DNA of 64,000 bases from Camarhynchus parvulus (GCF_901933205.1 NC_044590.1:1689501-1753500), one strand, 5' to 3'; positions 50,601-62,056 are shown, numbered from the stretch's first letter. Numbers and translations are program-made. The notes: generated by a model not told the origin, from the sequence alone.

Positions 50601-51360
50601 CCTGATGTTATTAAATGCTACAGCCTTCATAATCTATAGCAGAACATTTCTACCAGGTGAGATTTCAAAGGAAGGGTACCTGAGTCTTATGTATATATTT
50701 TACACCCCGGCAATGGGATCACAAAGATCAATAACAAAAGGAAAAGACAAGAACAGTATCCAGCCCTCCAAAGCACCTTTCAATAAAAATAATGTAATTT
50801 AGCAGGATGATCACTCAGTGCAAATATGATGGAGCACAGATGGAAAATGAGGAAAATTATAGATACAGCTTTATGGGAGGAGGAAAGGAGGAAGAGATTT
50901 TTCACTATTTATTGGGATAATGAACAGATAATTCATGATTATTAAGCTGTAGTCTTCAGGCCTCATTCTGCTGTCTCTTCCCGCCTCAGTTTGGAGCTGG
51001 GTGTGTTTGTGCATCCAGGCAGGGTCTGTTGAGAGGAGGGATCAGGCCTTTCACTGGGTTCCACAGAAATGCATGCAGGATTTGCAGCTCCAGCACAGGA
51101 GGAGGAATGGGATGGGACACAACCCCCAGCACAGAGCTCTGGCTTCCATGGGACTGTGGTTCTTCTCCAAGAGCATCTCACCCTCCACAGGGTGTCCAGC
51201 TGGGATAACACCAAACACAACACCAGGCAGCAAAATCCCAGCCCTGAGAGAGCCCAAGGGCTGATCCTCCCCTGCCTGGAGAATCTTGGGCCTGAGCCCT
51301 CCAAGGTGTGATGGGGCAGGAGAGGTCTCCTGCCAGAGGGATCCTACTCTGGGCAGCAGC
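47615..51360. other. Non-coding segment
   Basis: Mostly AT-rich unique sequence with no exon or transposon recognised. A short AGATATATATATCT palindrome lies at about 48420. The stretch 49180-49500 is listed as a regulatory candidate. GC-richer sequence begins at about 50.95 kb and leads into the 52-bp tandem repeat. Confidence 0.45.
49180..49500. promoter_or_regulatory. Candidate conserved non-coding element
   Basis: Repeat-free AT-rich sequence with ATTTATAATTAC, TTTAGCCGTAGC and two TTTAA-GCAATGCAGT-like motifs (GCAGTTTAAGCAATGCAG). The texture suggests a developmental enhancer; this is inferred only. Confidence 0.25.
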
Positions 51361-51363
51361 GTT

Positions 51364-51519
51364 GGCTCTGTGTGCTCCCATCCCTGGATGGACAGACGGA
51401 CAGGCTGTGGGGAATGGCTCTGTGTGCTCCCATCCCTGGATGGACAGACGGACAGGCTGTGGGGAATGGCTCTGTGTGCTCCCATCCCTGGATGGACAGA
51501 CGGACAGGCTGTGGGGAAT
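51364..51519. repeat. Perfect 52-bp tandem triplication
   Basis: Three back-to-back copies of a 52-base unit (starting GGCTCTGTGTGCTCCCATCC) show no differences between copies. Perfect identity points to very recent expansion, or an assembly effect. As 52 is not a multiple of 3, each frame reads through the unit differently, and long repetitive frames appear on both strands (226 codons on the minus strand). These are not taken as genes. Confidence 0.95.
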
Positions 51520-52594
51520 TGCAGATGACCCAGGAGGGACACACACCGGGAATGGCTGCAGTGAGGGAAGGAGGGACACACGAGGCCACAAGGGAGCTTG
51601 TCCATCGTAGTAAATTTACACAATCCCTTTATTAAAAGCAAACAGTTCCTCCTCCCCTCCAAAATCCCTCCCTGCCAGCACTCAGCTCTTCTGCCGGGGG
51701 TCAGCCCAAGCAGGAGGGGGGAGGGAGCCATGGGGAGTGGAGGAGGTTGTCATGTCTAATGAATACCCTGAATGTATCAAGATATATATTTTTTTCATTT
51801 CAGAAAAGGTTCCATTAAGAGGGAGACAGCCCTAACATGTGCTTTGGCCCCTCATCAGATTTATGAGTATTTGTTCTGCTCTTTAATAGGAAACTCTGCA
51901 GCAACTGCCACCTTGCCTGCTCTCCCTGAGATACACAGTGGCTTCTCGGGGAAATGCACTTCATTATTAATGTGAATTTGTACGTTTTTATGACACTGCT
52001 TGGGGGAAGGGGCAGACAGAGATTTCCTGGTGATATATGCTCATTTCTAACCATTTATTGTCCCAGACAATCGAAGAACAATGATAAACATTGTTTCAGA
52101 AAGCGGAGGGTGCTGCAGTGACATTTTTGAAAGGAAAGGAGAGGTGGCTGGAGTGGCTTTGATGTGGTTGTTCCCCTGCACTCCTCCTCCTGCAGCAGCT
52201 GTGTCAGACCAAGCTCAGAGCGCTCTGTGCAGGTTCTGCCTCCCTTCACCAGCCCTTCCTCGGGCCAGTCAGGACCTTTTGCTCTGTGCTGTTCCGCAGC
52301 AGAGGGGGCATGGAGGAAGGAGAGGGGATTCCTCCTTTGGGGAGCCTGAACTGCAGAGGATCCCAGGGCTCAGAGCCAATGGACGCTCACTGCACCCTGT
52401 GCAGACAGGGTGGGTCTGTCCTCTCTGGGAGAACTGTTCCAACTCCAATGGGAAACTGCTGGCTTCAGTCATTTAATGAAAACTCACCAACACTCCCCAT
52501 TTCTGACTCCCCCAAGTTTGTACCATGAACCACAAGGTGACCTGGGGGTGTCTGTCCCAGCCCATTCAGTGGTGCCCTGCTGTGGCTGCCCATC
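51520..52594. other. Non-coding segment
   Basis: No gene is recognised. GC-richer parts at 52.15-52.45 kb keep frames of about 130 codons open without a domain. Confidence 0.45.
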
Positions 52595-52651
52595 AAAAAA
52601 AAGTGGTTTCTGCATTGTAATAACCTGCACGGAGACATATTATTCAGGTGA
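52595..52651 (+). repeat. 57-bp dispersed block, copy 2 (unknown family)
   Basis: Same length and order as 47558-47614: A8, AGTGGTTTCTGCATTGTAAT, AACCTGCACGGAGACATA, TTATTCAGGTGA. One A/G and a TA/AT swap are the only differences. The surrounding sequence is GC-richer and unrelated to that of copy 1. The right end is part of a near-perfect hairpin (52630-52663). Confidence 0.85.
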
Positions 52652-52663
52652 ATAATATCTCCG
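52630..52663. repeat. Near-perfect inverted repeat at the edge of copy 2
   Basis: CGGAGACATATTATTCA and TGAATAATATCTCCG form a 15-bp stem with a two-base bulge (CA) and minimal loop. The left arm lies in the shared 57-bp block, while most of the right arm lies just outside it and is absent from copy 1. Confidence 0.85.
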
Positions 52664-54190
52664 TCAATACCTCCATCCAGCTCCACCTCTGTCCTGCTTC
52701 CAGCCAAAGCTTGGGAGAACATCTCTGCCCCATTCTCCGAGTGCCTTTGCCACTCTTCATTGCACTCTGCTGCCAGTGCTCCAAGCACAGCAGTGGCCAC
52801 ACCACACCAACTCTTTTGGGGGGCCAAGACAAGCTGCTGGCACCTATCTCCACTGGAACTGTGTCCTCATGGCTGCCCACTCTCCTTACATTAAAAACAC
52901 TGCCATTTCCTTTTTCCCACTCTTCATCTACATCCCAAGGCACAGCACAGAAGATTCCCTCCCTCTAGGATATGACCATGGCCTGCTTCTGCCTGTGTTT
53001 GTGTGAGGTGAACATGCTGCTCTTCCACCAGACACCTCAAAGGGCAAACTCAAAACTCCCTTCATGTTTGCTCAGCTCAGGATCAGCCTCCATTGGAGCT
53101 CACCCTACACTGGTCAGGCACAGACAGGCTGTGGGTGGGCTCCCAGGCCAGCCACTCATTCCCTCCCTAGCTCCATGGAGCCCTAATCTGCTGGCCTTGC
53201 TGTTCTCATGGTGCAAGACCCAGGTTTGTCATCCAAGGAAAAAACGATGAGGGAGGTAATTGTGTTTATTTGATCCGTGTTTTTTATAACATTGTCTGTA
53301 CTCCCAGGAATTATGTGGTGGCCTCCTGTAAATCACAAATGCACCAAAAAAATAACTCTGGATATTTTTCCGACGAGATTAAGGTGAAAGTTCCTACATT
53401 CATATTTCATGTCTGGAAAAAAATATCAACAAGAGTGATAAGTATAGCCAGCACGAGTGTAAAAGCACACCCTGTCATTTGTTTTCCATGTGCCATATGT
53501 TTTCTGAATCCTGCACCTCCCACATACAAATCTCATGCAATAATGTGGGGTGCACACATTACTCAGGATTATTTAGTTAAGCCCTGCCTGTATGGAGGGA
53601 ATTCACTCAGAGAAAGTCAAGCCACTGTGCTTTGTTTTGCTTTTTTTTGCTTATTCTGGATTCATAGAGTAGAAAATTAAAGATCCCACTGTGCCAGGCG
53701 TCATGTCATTTGGTTTTAATTTAATTCATCTCTTCGATTCTCCCTGTTTCTCCTTTTCTTTGAGTATCATCAGTAGGTGGTCCAAGCATCAAGCAGAAGA
53801 TTTACTGGCAAGACTAAATGTATGAATGCTCTGAACACATTGTTTTTCTGATATGATTTAATGACATTTTTGGCATTCCCATGGCTGTTGAAATCTTCCA
53901 TAATAACTCCCTTTGGCAGCCAGAGCTCCTGTTGATCAGGTGAAAGCTGATGCAAATGTCAAATGTCAATAAATTTGTAATCCATAAATACAATATTTGG
54001 TGCTGGAGCGAGACCATTAAGCAAAGTGCAGCAGGAGACACCGAGGAGATGAGCTGCACCTCAGTGGGAACAGAAAGAGGGCAGGAGAGGAATGCCACCT
54101 CCCAAACCTCTCCAGAGCCAAGCTCTTTCCCCTCTCCACCCTCCCTGGGTTTCTGAGTTGCTGAGCTTTGCCCAAAGAGGGGTTTATGGC
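52664..54190. other. Non-coding segment
   Basis: No exon, RNA gene or transposon was recognised. A frame of about 136 codons at 53.27-53.68 kb has no recognisable domain. Confidence 0.45.
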
Positions 54191-54194
54191 TGGA

Positions 54195-54305
54195 GTTTGG
54201 CAGAGCCAGTCGGGTGATGCAGGTTCTGTCCCTTGTTCTGCTTCTGCCTCATCGTGTGAGGTTGGGATTTAACATCTCTGTTTCTAAAGGAGCTCTTCAG
54301 GGCGC
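54195..54305 (+). mobile_element. MIR-like SINE relic
   Basis: The run GCAGGTTCTGTCCCTTG, TTCTGCTTCTGCCTC, ATCGTGTGAGGTTGGGA, TTTAACATCTCTGTTTC follows the middle of MIR (…cagctctgccact…, …gctgtgtgaccttgggc…, …acttaacctctctgtgcc…). It is diverged and partial, in sense orientation. Confidence 0.5.
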
Positions 54306-54724
54306 AGAGGTTTCCGAGGCCTCAGAGTGTGATCCTGGAAATGATTAGTTATTCAAGATATTCCAGTAAATTAGCAAGACCACTTACATAACTTAGGTGT
54401 TGCAAGAATGAGTCATGACTCATTTATAGCTTTAAGATGCTTGGAAAGGACGAGCCACGTATGAAGCCTGATTTTATACACAATAAAGGCATGAGAGCAA
54501 TCACATCATTTCCCAGGAGATTTCCTTAAGGACCCTCCACTTTGACCTTTGGCTCTGTGCGGCTCCAGTTTGTTTGACATTGAAAAAAAGCAAATGTGTG
54601 AACACAGTGCCACGAGCATTTGCACTTTGAGCATGCTGGGGCGGAACACAACTGAACTGGAAAAGGCTGCAACAGCTAATGTGCTGGGAAAATAGAACAG
54701 AGGCATTTACTTAATAACTCAACT

Positions 54725-54797
54725 AATTCCTTTAGCTCACCTTGTAGAGATTTAACCTTTGAATGAGAGAGTCCCTAGTTCAAAATCCCGTGGCTCC
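54725..54797 (+). pseudogene. Degenerate tRNA-like sequence (tRNA relic or tRNA-derived SINE head)
   Basis: TTTAGCTCACCTTGTAGAGA (54731-54750) resembles an A box/D arm, typical form TAGCTCAGTTGGTAGAGC. CCTTTGAAT occupies the anticodon-loop position (would read TTG, Gln-type). AGTTCAAAATCCC (54777-54789) resembles the B box/T arm GGTTCAAATCC. Spacing between the boxes is tRNA-like. The acceptor stem does not pair and the T stem is broken, so it is not a functional tRNA gene. Confidence 0.45.
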
Positions 54798-54799
54798 TC

Positions 54800-56485
54800 T
54801 GTCCTCGTGTTAATTTTTAAATTATATATCATTGTTGAGAGGCTCTTGTGTTGAGCATTACAGGCTATTTTTCATGTCTAAAATGGGGAATTATAACTGA
54901 ACATTAGCTACTGGCTATAAATCACACGGAACAAAGTGGCATCTGCATCTACCCAGTAACAAGAGTGGGAGAATTGTAACTTACTTAAATGGAGACAAGA
55001 GCGGGGACACAAATGTGGTAGCAGAGATAATTGTGACTTGAGAAAAGGAATGGTCCCTCCACTGTGTCACCCTCCCACTGTGTCCTGTGCAGCTCCCCAG
55101 AGGCAGTGCTGGGAGTGCACAGGCACAGCAGCAGCCGGGGCAGTCCTGAGGGAAAGCGCAGAGCTGGGAGCTCTTGCCGAGCCCTCCCTGCAGTGCCAGC
55201 GGCACATCAGGGCTGTGCTGGGCCAGGGCTGGGCTGGGCAGCCTCCCCACAGCTGCACACAGCTCCCTTGTCCCCTGTCCCTGTGGCTGTGCCACCACGC
55301 TGAGGGAGCAGTGAGCACAGCTCCTGTCCCTGCGATGAGGTTTATTCCCAACTGCTTTATCCCCAGTTGTGGCTGCAGCCCAGGTGAGGAGGAGGCAGCA
55401 CGAGGCTGTTATCAGGACAGCTATCGAGGCTGGGGAGGGGCTGGCCAGCGCCTCCTCTGCTGCTCAGCTCTCGGGGCTCACCCTGCTGCTCCTGTGCCTC
55501 TCCGAGCCGCCCACTGATAATCTGGTGTTATCTTAAAAGACAACAAAATAAACTGAGCGTGGCCTCATTCTTACACATATCTCTGCTGGCCCTTTTTTTC
55601 CTTTATTTTTTCTAGTTCTTTCACTCTTTAGAAAGCTTCCAAGATCTCTTGTGTCCTCACTAGGGTGAGCAATATCTACCTGGTGCCCTGTGTTGGTAGA
55701 AATGATTTGGTTCCTTTCTGAGAGATCCTCTTGCACTCAGTGCAGCACCTTCACAGTCTGCTGTGGGAGTCAGACCCTAATGCACCAATAGATTCAAAAC
55801 CAGCCAACTACACACGTGCCAAGGGTGTCCAGGGTATTGCTCACATATTCCTGGTTTTGGGGGTCTGTTCAGCACCAGCCACTGCAGCTGCTTAACAGCT
55901 TCTTGAGCCCAGTGCCCAGGAATTAGGATTAGTTCACCCTGCAATGCAGGTCTCTGTGCAGAAAGAGTGCAGACCTCCACAAGAGGTTTTACTGAAATGA
56001 AAGCCACAGGTTTCTTTCACAGCAGACAATAAAAGAAGCAATTTTCCAGCCAGACCAGGGCAGCATCCTGGCAGGAGGCATTTGCTCAGGATCTGCCAGC
56101 AGGACAGGGGTACCAGGAATCCTCCTGCTGCTGCCTGGGCAAGACTGATGAAGATCCTTTCCTGCTCCCTTGCTCGGTGTCCCACCCTGGCAAGTGTCTC
56201 CAAGATTAAATTCAATAATACCCACTTTATGCTGATTATTCAGTCACAGCTTCTTAATGACCCTGGCCTTGTCCAGTACTCCATGGGGGTCCAAGCACCA
56301 CAGGATTCTGGTCCAGGAGTAATCTCTGAGTAACAGCAATTGTAAGAGTTGCTTTGCTGATTAGGCACAAACTTAAGAACATTCTTAAAAGCTCTGCAGA
56401 GCAGGGGCCTATGTGCTATATGTTCATTAGGCTGTTCAGCAGCAATTCAGGCAGCTGAGAATTGTTGAGGACCTGGTCCATCTAA
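54800..56485. other. Non-coding segment
   Basis: Unique sequence; the GC-richer part at 55.05-55.52 kb keeps frames of up to about 159 codons open on the + strand without a recognised domain. No transposon was identified. Confidence 0.45.
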
Positions 56486-56489
56486 TTGT

Positions 56490-56720
56490 GTGTCTAAATC
56501 ATGGTGTGCCCGTGCTTCAGAGGTGCTGATGTTACATCTGCACGGAGTGGCTCGGGTTATATGGTCAGAATCCTGCGGATGGTCAGTTTGTAGCATAAAA
56601 TTGAAAATTGCAACGTGCACCATAAAGCTACTGCCTGGAATTTATTATATATTGCAGCACAACAAGCAAATTCATACTAGATGCAGTATATGCTCAGACA
56701 TTAATGTGAGCAGAGGATGA
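56490..56720. promoter_or_regulatory. Candidate conserved non-coding element
   Basis: Repeat-free, with retained CpGs (GCCCGTGC, GCACGGAG, CTCGGG, TGCGGATG, AACGTGC) in otherwise AT-leaning DNA and the run TTTATTATATATTGCAGC. Inferred from texture. Confidence 0.28.
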
Positions 56721-57179
56721 AATATTCTCCTCCCAGCTCACTGCTACGTGTTCTCTCTAGAGCAGAACTGAATAGCCCAGGATCACCAAAGGAGAGGCAG
56801 CCACCAGGAGTGTCCATGACACGGGAAGGACATCCTACCCCTCACAGCCTGAGGCCCCAGGGCTCTGAACTTCAGTTCTGCTCGTGCAAGAGCTCTCAGC
56901 CAAATCTCTTTATTATTCATCATAAAGAATCCCAGCTGTGGAAAGGCACTGCCGGGAGGAGATGGGGACGGGCTCTGCCTCGCCCCAGTGTAAATCAGGA
57001 GCGACTCCAGTGCTGAGTTCTGCTGCTGTCACTCGGCCATCAGCTCAGAATCAGCCCTTTACCTGCAGAGGATGAGTGAAATATCTCCCAGCTCTGTGGC
57101 CAGGGGCCTGCTGAGCTGCTCGCAGAGCTGCTGTCAGCATGCCCAGGGCAGGAGCATATTTTTTCCTTGCTGTTGTACA

Positions 57180-57660
57180 TAAGGGCTCTGCTGCAGCCGA
57201 CAACATGAAATGTGTTAGTTCGGTTTGTTCAAAATGGAGTGTGTTTGTTAAGTGTTGCCTCTTTGATGTTGTGCTGCCATCTCCATCTTTGTCAGCATTG
57301 CCCATCTTTTTCAATCTAATGAACTCAAACCATCAGTGCAACTTAAGTTCGGCTGTCTGTTCTTGCATAGTTAATATTAAAAATGTACTAACAGTGTGGC
57401 TGCGAAATCAAATTATGCACATAAATATGCTGGCATAGCAGAGGAGGCGGCAGAAGCTGAAGTTAGCAACATTGATGCCAGTTCACATTTGCAAATCAAC
57501 CGTCAATCTGTCATTAAACATGTTATCAAATGATGATAAGTGTATGCTTCTTGCTTGCATTGGCGCGCTTATTCCCGATGTTGATGTGCATTAATGGGAT
57601 AATGTGCATTAACATAGTCTTGCTTGGATGAACACAAAACATTTTTTATCCGTCTCAGTT
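57180..57660. promoter_or_regulatory. Candidate enhancer-like conserved element
   Basis: A repeat-free block of about 480 bases contains the octamer-type palindrome ATTTGCAAAT at 57487-57496, two copies of ATGTGCATTAA (57584-57594 and 57602-57612) separated by seven bases, ATGATGATAAG and a GGCGCGC core with CpGs. Clustered POU/homeodomain-like sites and repeat-free texture make it one of the better regulatory candidates in the window. Conservation was not tested. Confidence 0.35.
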
Positions 57661-57664
57661 TGTT

Positions 57665-60165
57665 TCCCCCTGTGGCCCCCAAGTAAGTGTTTTGTGTTAT
57701 CAAATTGCCAAAAAATGGGAAAACACATTACTTTTAATTAGCAAAAAATTTTGAGTCTTTTTTTTTTTTCAATTTATTTTTATAATTTTTTTACCCAGAC
57801 TATCTCCTGGGTGTTGTCACTTGAGGTGGGGGGGACCAAAAAAACCAAAACATTCCACTGGCTCCTTTAAGTAAAACGATTAATGTCAGAAACTCAGAGA
57901 TGACAATTATGTGCTGTCTTAATGCACTGGCCTTTCCTCCCAGCCCTTGCTTGTGACTCGAGTGATGGGTTGTGCTCAGCGATAGGAAAAGCAGGAGCAG
58001 GGAGCATCTCGGGCATTCCCAGCCCATTGTGTGCCACTCTCAGGCATGGCAGGCACTCCCTGGGTTGGCTGCACTGAGCAGTTTTGCAGACAAGGCAGAG
58101 AAGGCTGTACTGAGGATTAAACACCACGAAAATTGTGAATGCTCCAGGAGGGAACGGAGCATCCAAAGGAACTTCCCACGTGTTATCCCAGCTCCCTTCT
58201 CCCTCCTGCACAGCACTCAGGGCTCCATCAGGGTGCACACTGCTGGGAAACTGCCAGGAAGTTAAAAACAACCCGTTTGGAAAGAATAAAGGCATGAAAA
58301 GGAGGTGTTATTACCTATGGATGGACCGCTCCTGCTTCCCCCAGGACAGAGGGAGCGGCTCCTCGGCTGCCCAGGGAAGGCTCCACTGCCCTGGGAATGG
58401 CTTGAATGAAACAGAAAAAAAAATAGGATTTCTGTTTGCTTTTGTTTAGAATTGAGCTGTTCCCCAGCTTCTGGGGAAAGTTGAGGTGGAGCTCCAGCAA
58501 AGCAGGGAAAACAGCTTTCACACCTGCAGGTTTTGAAGGTTTGCAAACTCCTGTTAAAAAGTCGGTGGAACAAAGTTCTCCCCACTCCCTGGAGAACAGC
58601 CTGTCTGTTAAACCTTCATATTTATGCAACGGGGGCAAAATTGTGATGATCTACCCAAGTTTTTACCTTAGAACAGGAATGAAAAACAATATGAACAATA
58701 TCTGGTCCTGTTCAAAATGCTGGGAATTCTTCCAGGAGTTTTACTAGGAGTTGACCAGTGGTGTTATCAACTCAGGCTCCACAGTTGCCTTAAAGGAAAA
58801 TCAATCATTTCAAGCATTTTATTTTTAGTTTATAAGCTGGAAAATGAAACTTCTTCTGAAGCTTTTATGAAAGATATCAGATTATCTATGTCTTTCTAAA
58901 ATAGCAACTCTCTCTCATGTAATAGGAATGTAATAGAGAATTGCTCTGAGTCTCTCTTTAAGACTACATCTAACCTCCAAACATGGTTTGAAAGTTATCT
59001 GGAATTAAAAAAAATAACAACTGGTAGAATAGCAAGATTCTACAGACTATGAACTTTTTGGTAAATGGGTCAAACTTTTGATCACTCTTTCTTTTTTCTC
59101 TGTCTAATAATGCCATTAACTTTAGGCATCCTATTCAGGTCTCTGATTTGTATTATCTGGATGATTTAAAGGAAAAATAAAAGGGAATAATTATTGATTT
59201 TTTTTTCCTATATAAATTGTCTTGATTTTATAAAAGTCATATGTAGCATTTCCTATTATTTCTAAATTGGGGATACAGGAGCATAAGTTTCATAATCATA
59301 AAACTCTAATAGCAGTAATTGTACTCCTGTTAACCCCAGCTCCAGCGAGGCCTCACAATTCCTACTTGGAAACCAAAGAGCCTGTCTTCTCATACAAAGA
59401 GCTTGAATTTTAAGTGTATTTTCTGTAACACATCCATTACTGGCAGAATTTATCCAGCAACATTTCTCTTTTTTTACAGTTGTGTAGCTCTCCGTTGCTT
59501 CTACTCCATGAGCTACCTTGAAATTAACTTGTCAAACGTTCATCCCACTACTTAGGGAGGATTCCTCATCAGCTGAGTGGACTGGTTTGTCAGGGCTCCG
59601 AGGTGTTGGCAGTGAGGTGGCACTAAAAAGGCTCCTGTGAAGGCTGTGCTGGGGGATCTGCTGGTGTTTGGAAAGCCAAAATGGGAATTGTGTCTCAGTG
59701 ACTCGCTCTCCACATCGACCCCTTCAATCCATCTCCCCTTTAATCCATCTCCTTCAAAGTGCTTCATCATCACGGCCCAGGGCTCTGCTGCCTCTCTGGC
59801 AGAGAGAATTCTGAAAGAATCCTTCCCAGAATCCTGGAAAACTGGGAAACGGAGCACCACGGAGCTGAATCTCAGCCTTATGGTGCTCCTGTGTGGGAGC
59901 AGGCTGGGTCTCATTCTGTCTGTGAACTTCAGCCAGCCTCTGTTTTGAACAGCTGTACTAATCAGGTGCATTAATTTTCCAGTTTTCATTAAGCAGTTTG
60001 GAGCAGGGAGATGTTGTTCCTCTGCATATTTCAAAGCAGATGTTGAATAAGGGATGAGCAGTCACAGAGTTGGGCTCTTCCCCCTCCCCGTTCTCCCAGT
60101 CCTTATTCCCCGTTCTCTATCTTGTTCTATTATCCTGGGCCTGGCTTTGGAGTGGTTTCAGTTTT
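57665..60165. other. Non-coding segment
   Basis: No gene or clear repeat was recognised. There is a T-rich patch at about 57.75-57.80 kb. Frames of about 130-160 codons at 57.9-58.6 and 59.55-60.03 kb have no recognisable domain. Confidence 0.45.
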
Positions 60166-60169
60166 TGAA

Positions 60170-60340
60170 AATGGCAAGTAATTAGTCAATATGTTTTCAC
60201 CATATGTATCAGGCTCAGTAAAGAGGCAACCAATGGCCTTTGTCATGGCACAGTGAGCGCTCGTTTTCTCGGCACTTCAAGTGACGCTGAGCGTGCGGCG
60301 AACGCCAGGGAATTTAATTCTGCGAGCAAACGTTTGACAT
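60170..60340. promoter_or_regulatory. CpG-clustered candidate regulatory element
   Basis: Ten CpG dinucleotides fall within about 76 bases (60257-60332), inside AT-leaning flanks that are almost CpG-free. The left part has AAGTAATTAGTC, and AACCAATGG, a CCAAT-box-like motif, is at about 60227. Such a cluster outside a gene body suggests an unmethylated or constrained element. Confidence 0.35.
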
Positions 60341-60344
60341 CATC

Positions 60345-61793
60345 ATTCACAGTTCAGTGCAGGTCACAGATTTGGGCTGAGGCCCCTTGGAAGGTCACCT
60401 CTGTTTGAGCTGTTCACACCAGAGCTGCCTCTGCCCTGCCTGGTGCCCTGCATGAGCAGGGGATGCAAAGGGGGATGAATTGTTGTGACTCCATGTGGTC
60501 CCATTTTACATCTTCTTGGCACTGATGCTGTTGCAGCAAGGGAGGATTCTTGAAACCCTTTTTCTCCTTCCAGACTGGCTTTTTACATACCCCAAGCAAG
60601 ATATTGCATATTTTCCAGAGAGAAATTTTTGCTGTAAGGCTTCCTCTCTTGCTGACTGTTAACAATATTTAAAAAGGTCAGAATCTGATCTTAACACTGC
60701 TGATATGAAGTGACATTTGCCCAATTTTTGCCATCTCCTGGGCAAAAATATGTCCAGTGTTTTCCAGAAAGACATGGGATAGACAGCAGCTTTGCCTGGC
60801 TGTTCTCCCCTTGTGGGAATACTGAATTTCAGTTATCTGGGGAACAGGTTTCTGCATTGCCTACTGGCTTCCTTCAGACTTACAGATAAAACATTTGAGC
60901 TCAGCCTCAGTTCAGTGAGTTACAGGTTTGTGTTTTTTTAACATTTTGGGATATTTACAGCAAATAATCTTCAGTAAGAACGATGACATTTTGTTTTACT
61001 GCAGCCATGATTTAAATTTATGTGGCATTGCTATTGAAGTCAATAGGACTTTTTCCTGAGTACGTTTTGCAGGGTACAGTATCATTAAAATATGACAGTT
61101 AATAGTCTTGTTTATGTTATTACATTTAATGAATAAATATATCAGTCTGAACATCAGATTCAGCTTTGTTTATACTCTTTAATTGTAGTCTTATCTCCCT
61201 TAGAAGCACGTTATATCTTTTAATTTTATAATTATCCACTTTATTCATGTGTGACACTCCAGAACTGCTGCTTATATCCTAAGAGACATCCAAATACAAA
61301 CAGATGGAAGACAGGCAACCACTAGGAAATTCAGATCTGGATCTGAATCCAGCTCCATCTTTTCAGACCTCTCCATAACTTCAGCTCCAAGGTCTTGGTT
61401 TGGGCTGTTGTATAAAGGAGCAAGAGTTGCAGAATGACTCTGATTTATCCAGCACTTCCAAACATGAACTTCCACAGGGATTTTACACAATCCTTCAGCA
61501 CCTAAATGTTCTTTGTCTCTAAAAAGAAACCTCAGCTTTAAAGGCAAAGAGAGAGCACTGCTCACATGGCCCTTTCTGAAGTTTTCAAAATGGAATTCAA
61601 GATCATCTCTTCACTCAGTGGTCACATCTAATTCCAAACTCTCTCATTTGGGATCTTTTGCCATAACAGACTTACGGTTAAAAAAGCCAGGCTGAATAAA
61701 GGTCTGATACTTCCACTGTAAAACCATGTTATAATTATTTGTGCTATAGTGAGGAGAAGTTGAGTAAAACCCCGGGATGTTACAGGTGCACAT
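60345..61793. other. Non-coding segment
   Basis: No gene was recognised. The interval 60.95-61.25 kb is AT-rich and repeat-poor. Confidence 0.45.
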
Positions 61794-61810
61794 GGGAACA
61801 GTTTCCACAG

Positions 61811-62056
61811 GATTCTGTCTGCCCTCCCTTCAAACCTTCCTGCTCATCTGTGACGTAACACAACAAATATTTGCTGTGTGGTGCTGCTTCCAAAGGTGAT
61901 GCCTTCCTTTGGATGCAGTAGCCAAAGCAGGAGCAGGCTGGGAAAGGGGAACACCCAGAGCTCAGAAATGCTGCTGGGACGACAGGAGAGCAGCTGGTGA
62001 GAAGAGCCAAGTGCAGCCAGGAAACAATAAAAATCACCAAAAAAAAAAAAAAAAAA
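61811..62056 (+). pseudogene. Possible processed retrocopy with poly(A) tail
   Basis: An AATAAA hexamer at 62026-62031 is followed 7 bases later by 18 uninterrupted A (62039-62056), as in a retroposed mRNA 3' end. The 17 bases after the A run (62057-62073, GGGCAGAGTTTCCCCAG) resemble those at 61794-61810 (GGGAACAGTTTCCACAG), 14 of 17 matching, which could be an aged target-site duplication. The enclosed 230 bases match no gene I know and encode no recognisable protein, so this is tentative. Confidence 0.3.

Noticed and set aside
51364..51519. CRISPR-like repeat array
   Set aside because: Repeats are directly adjacent with no unique spacers, and the genome is vertebrate.
51051..51731. 226-codon minus-strand open frame
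   Set aside because: It runs through the perfect 52-bp tandem repeat in GC-rich sequence, has overlapping open frames on the other strand, and shows no domain.
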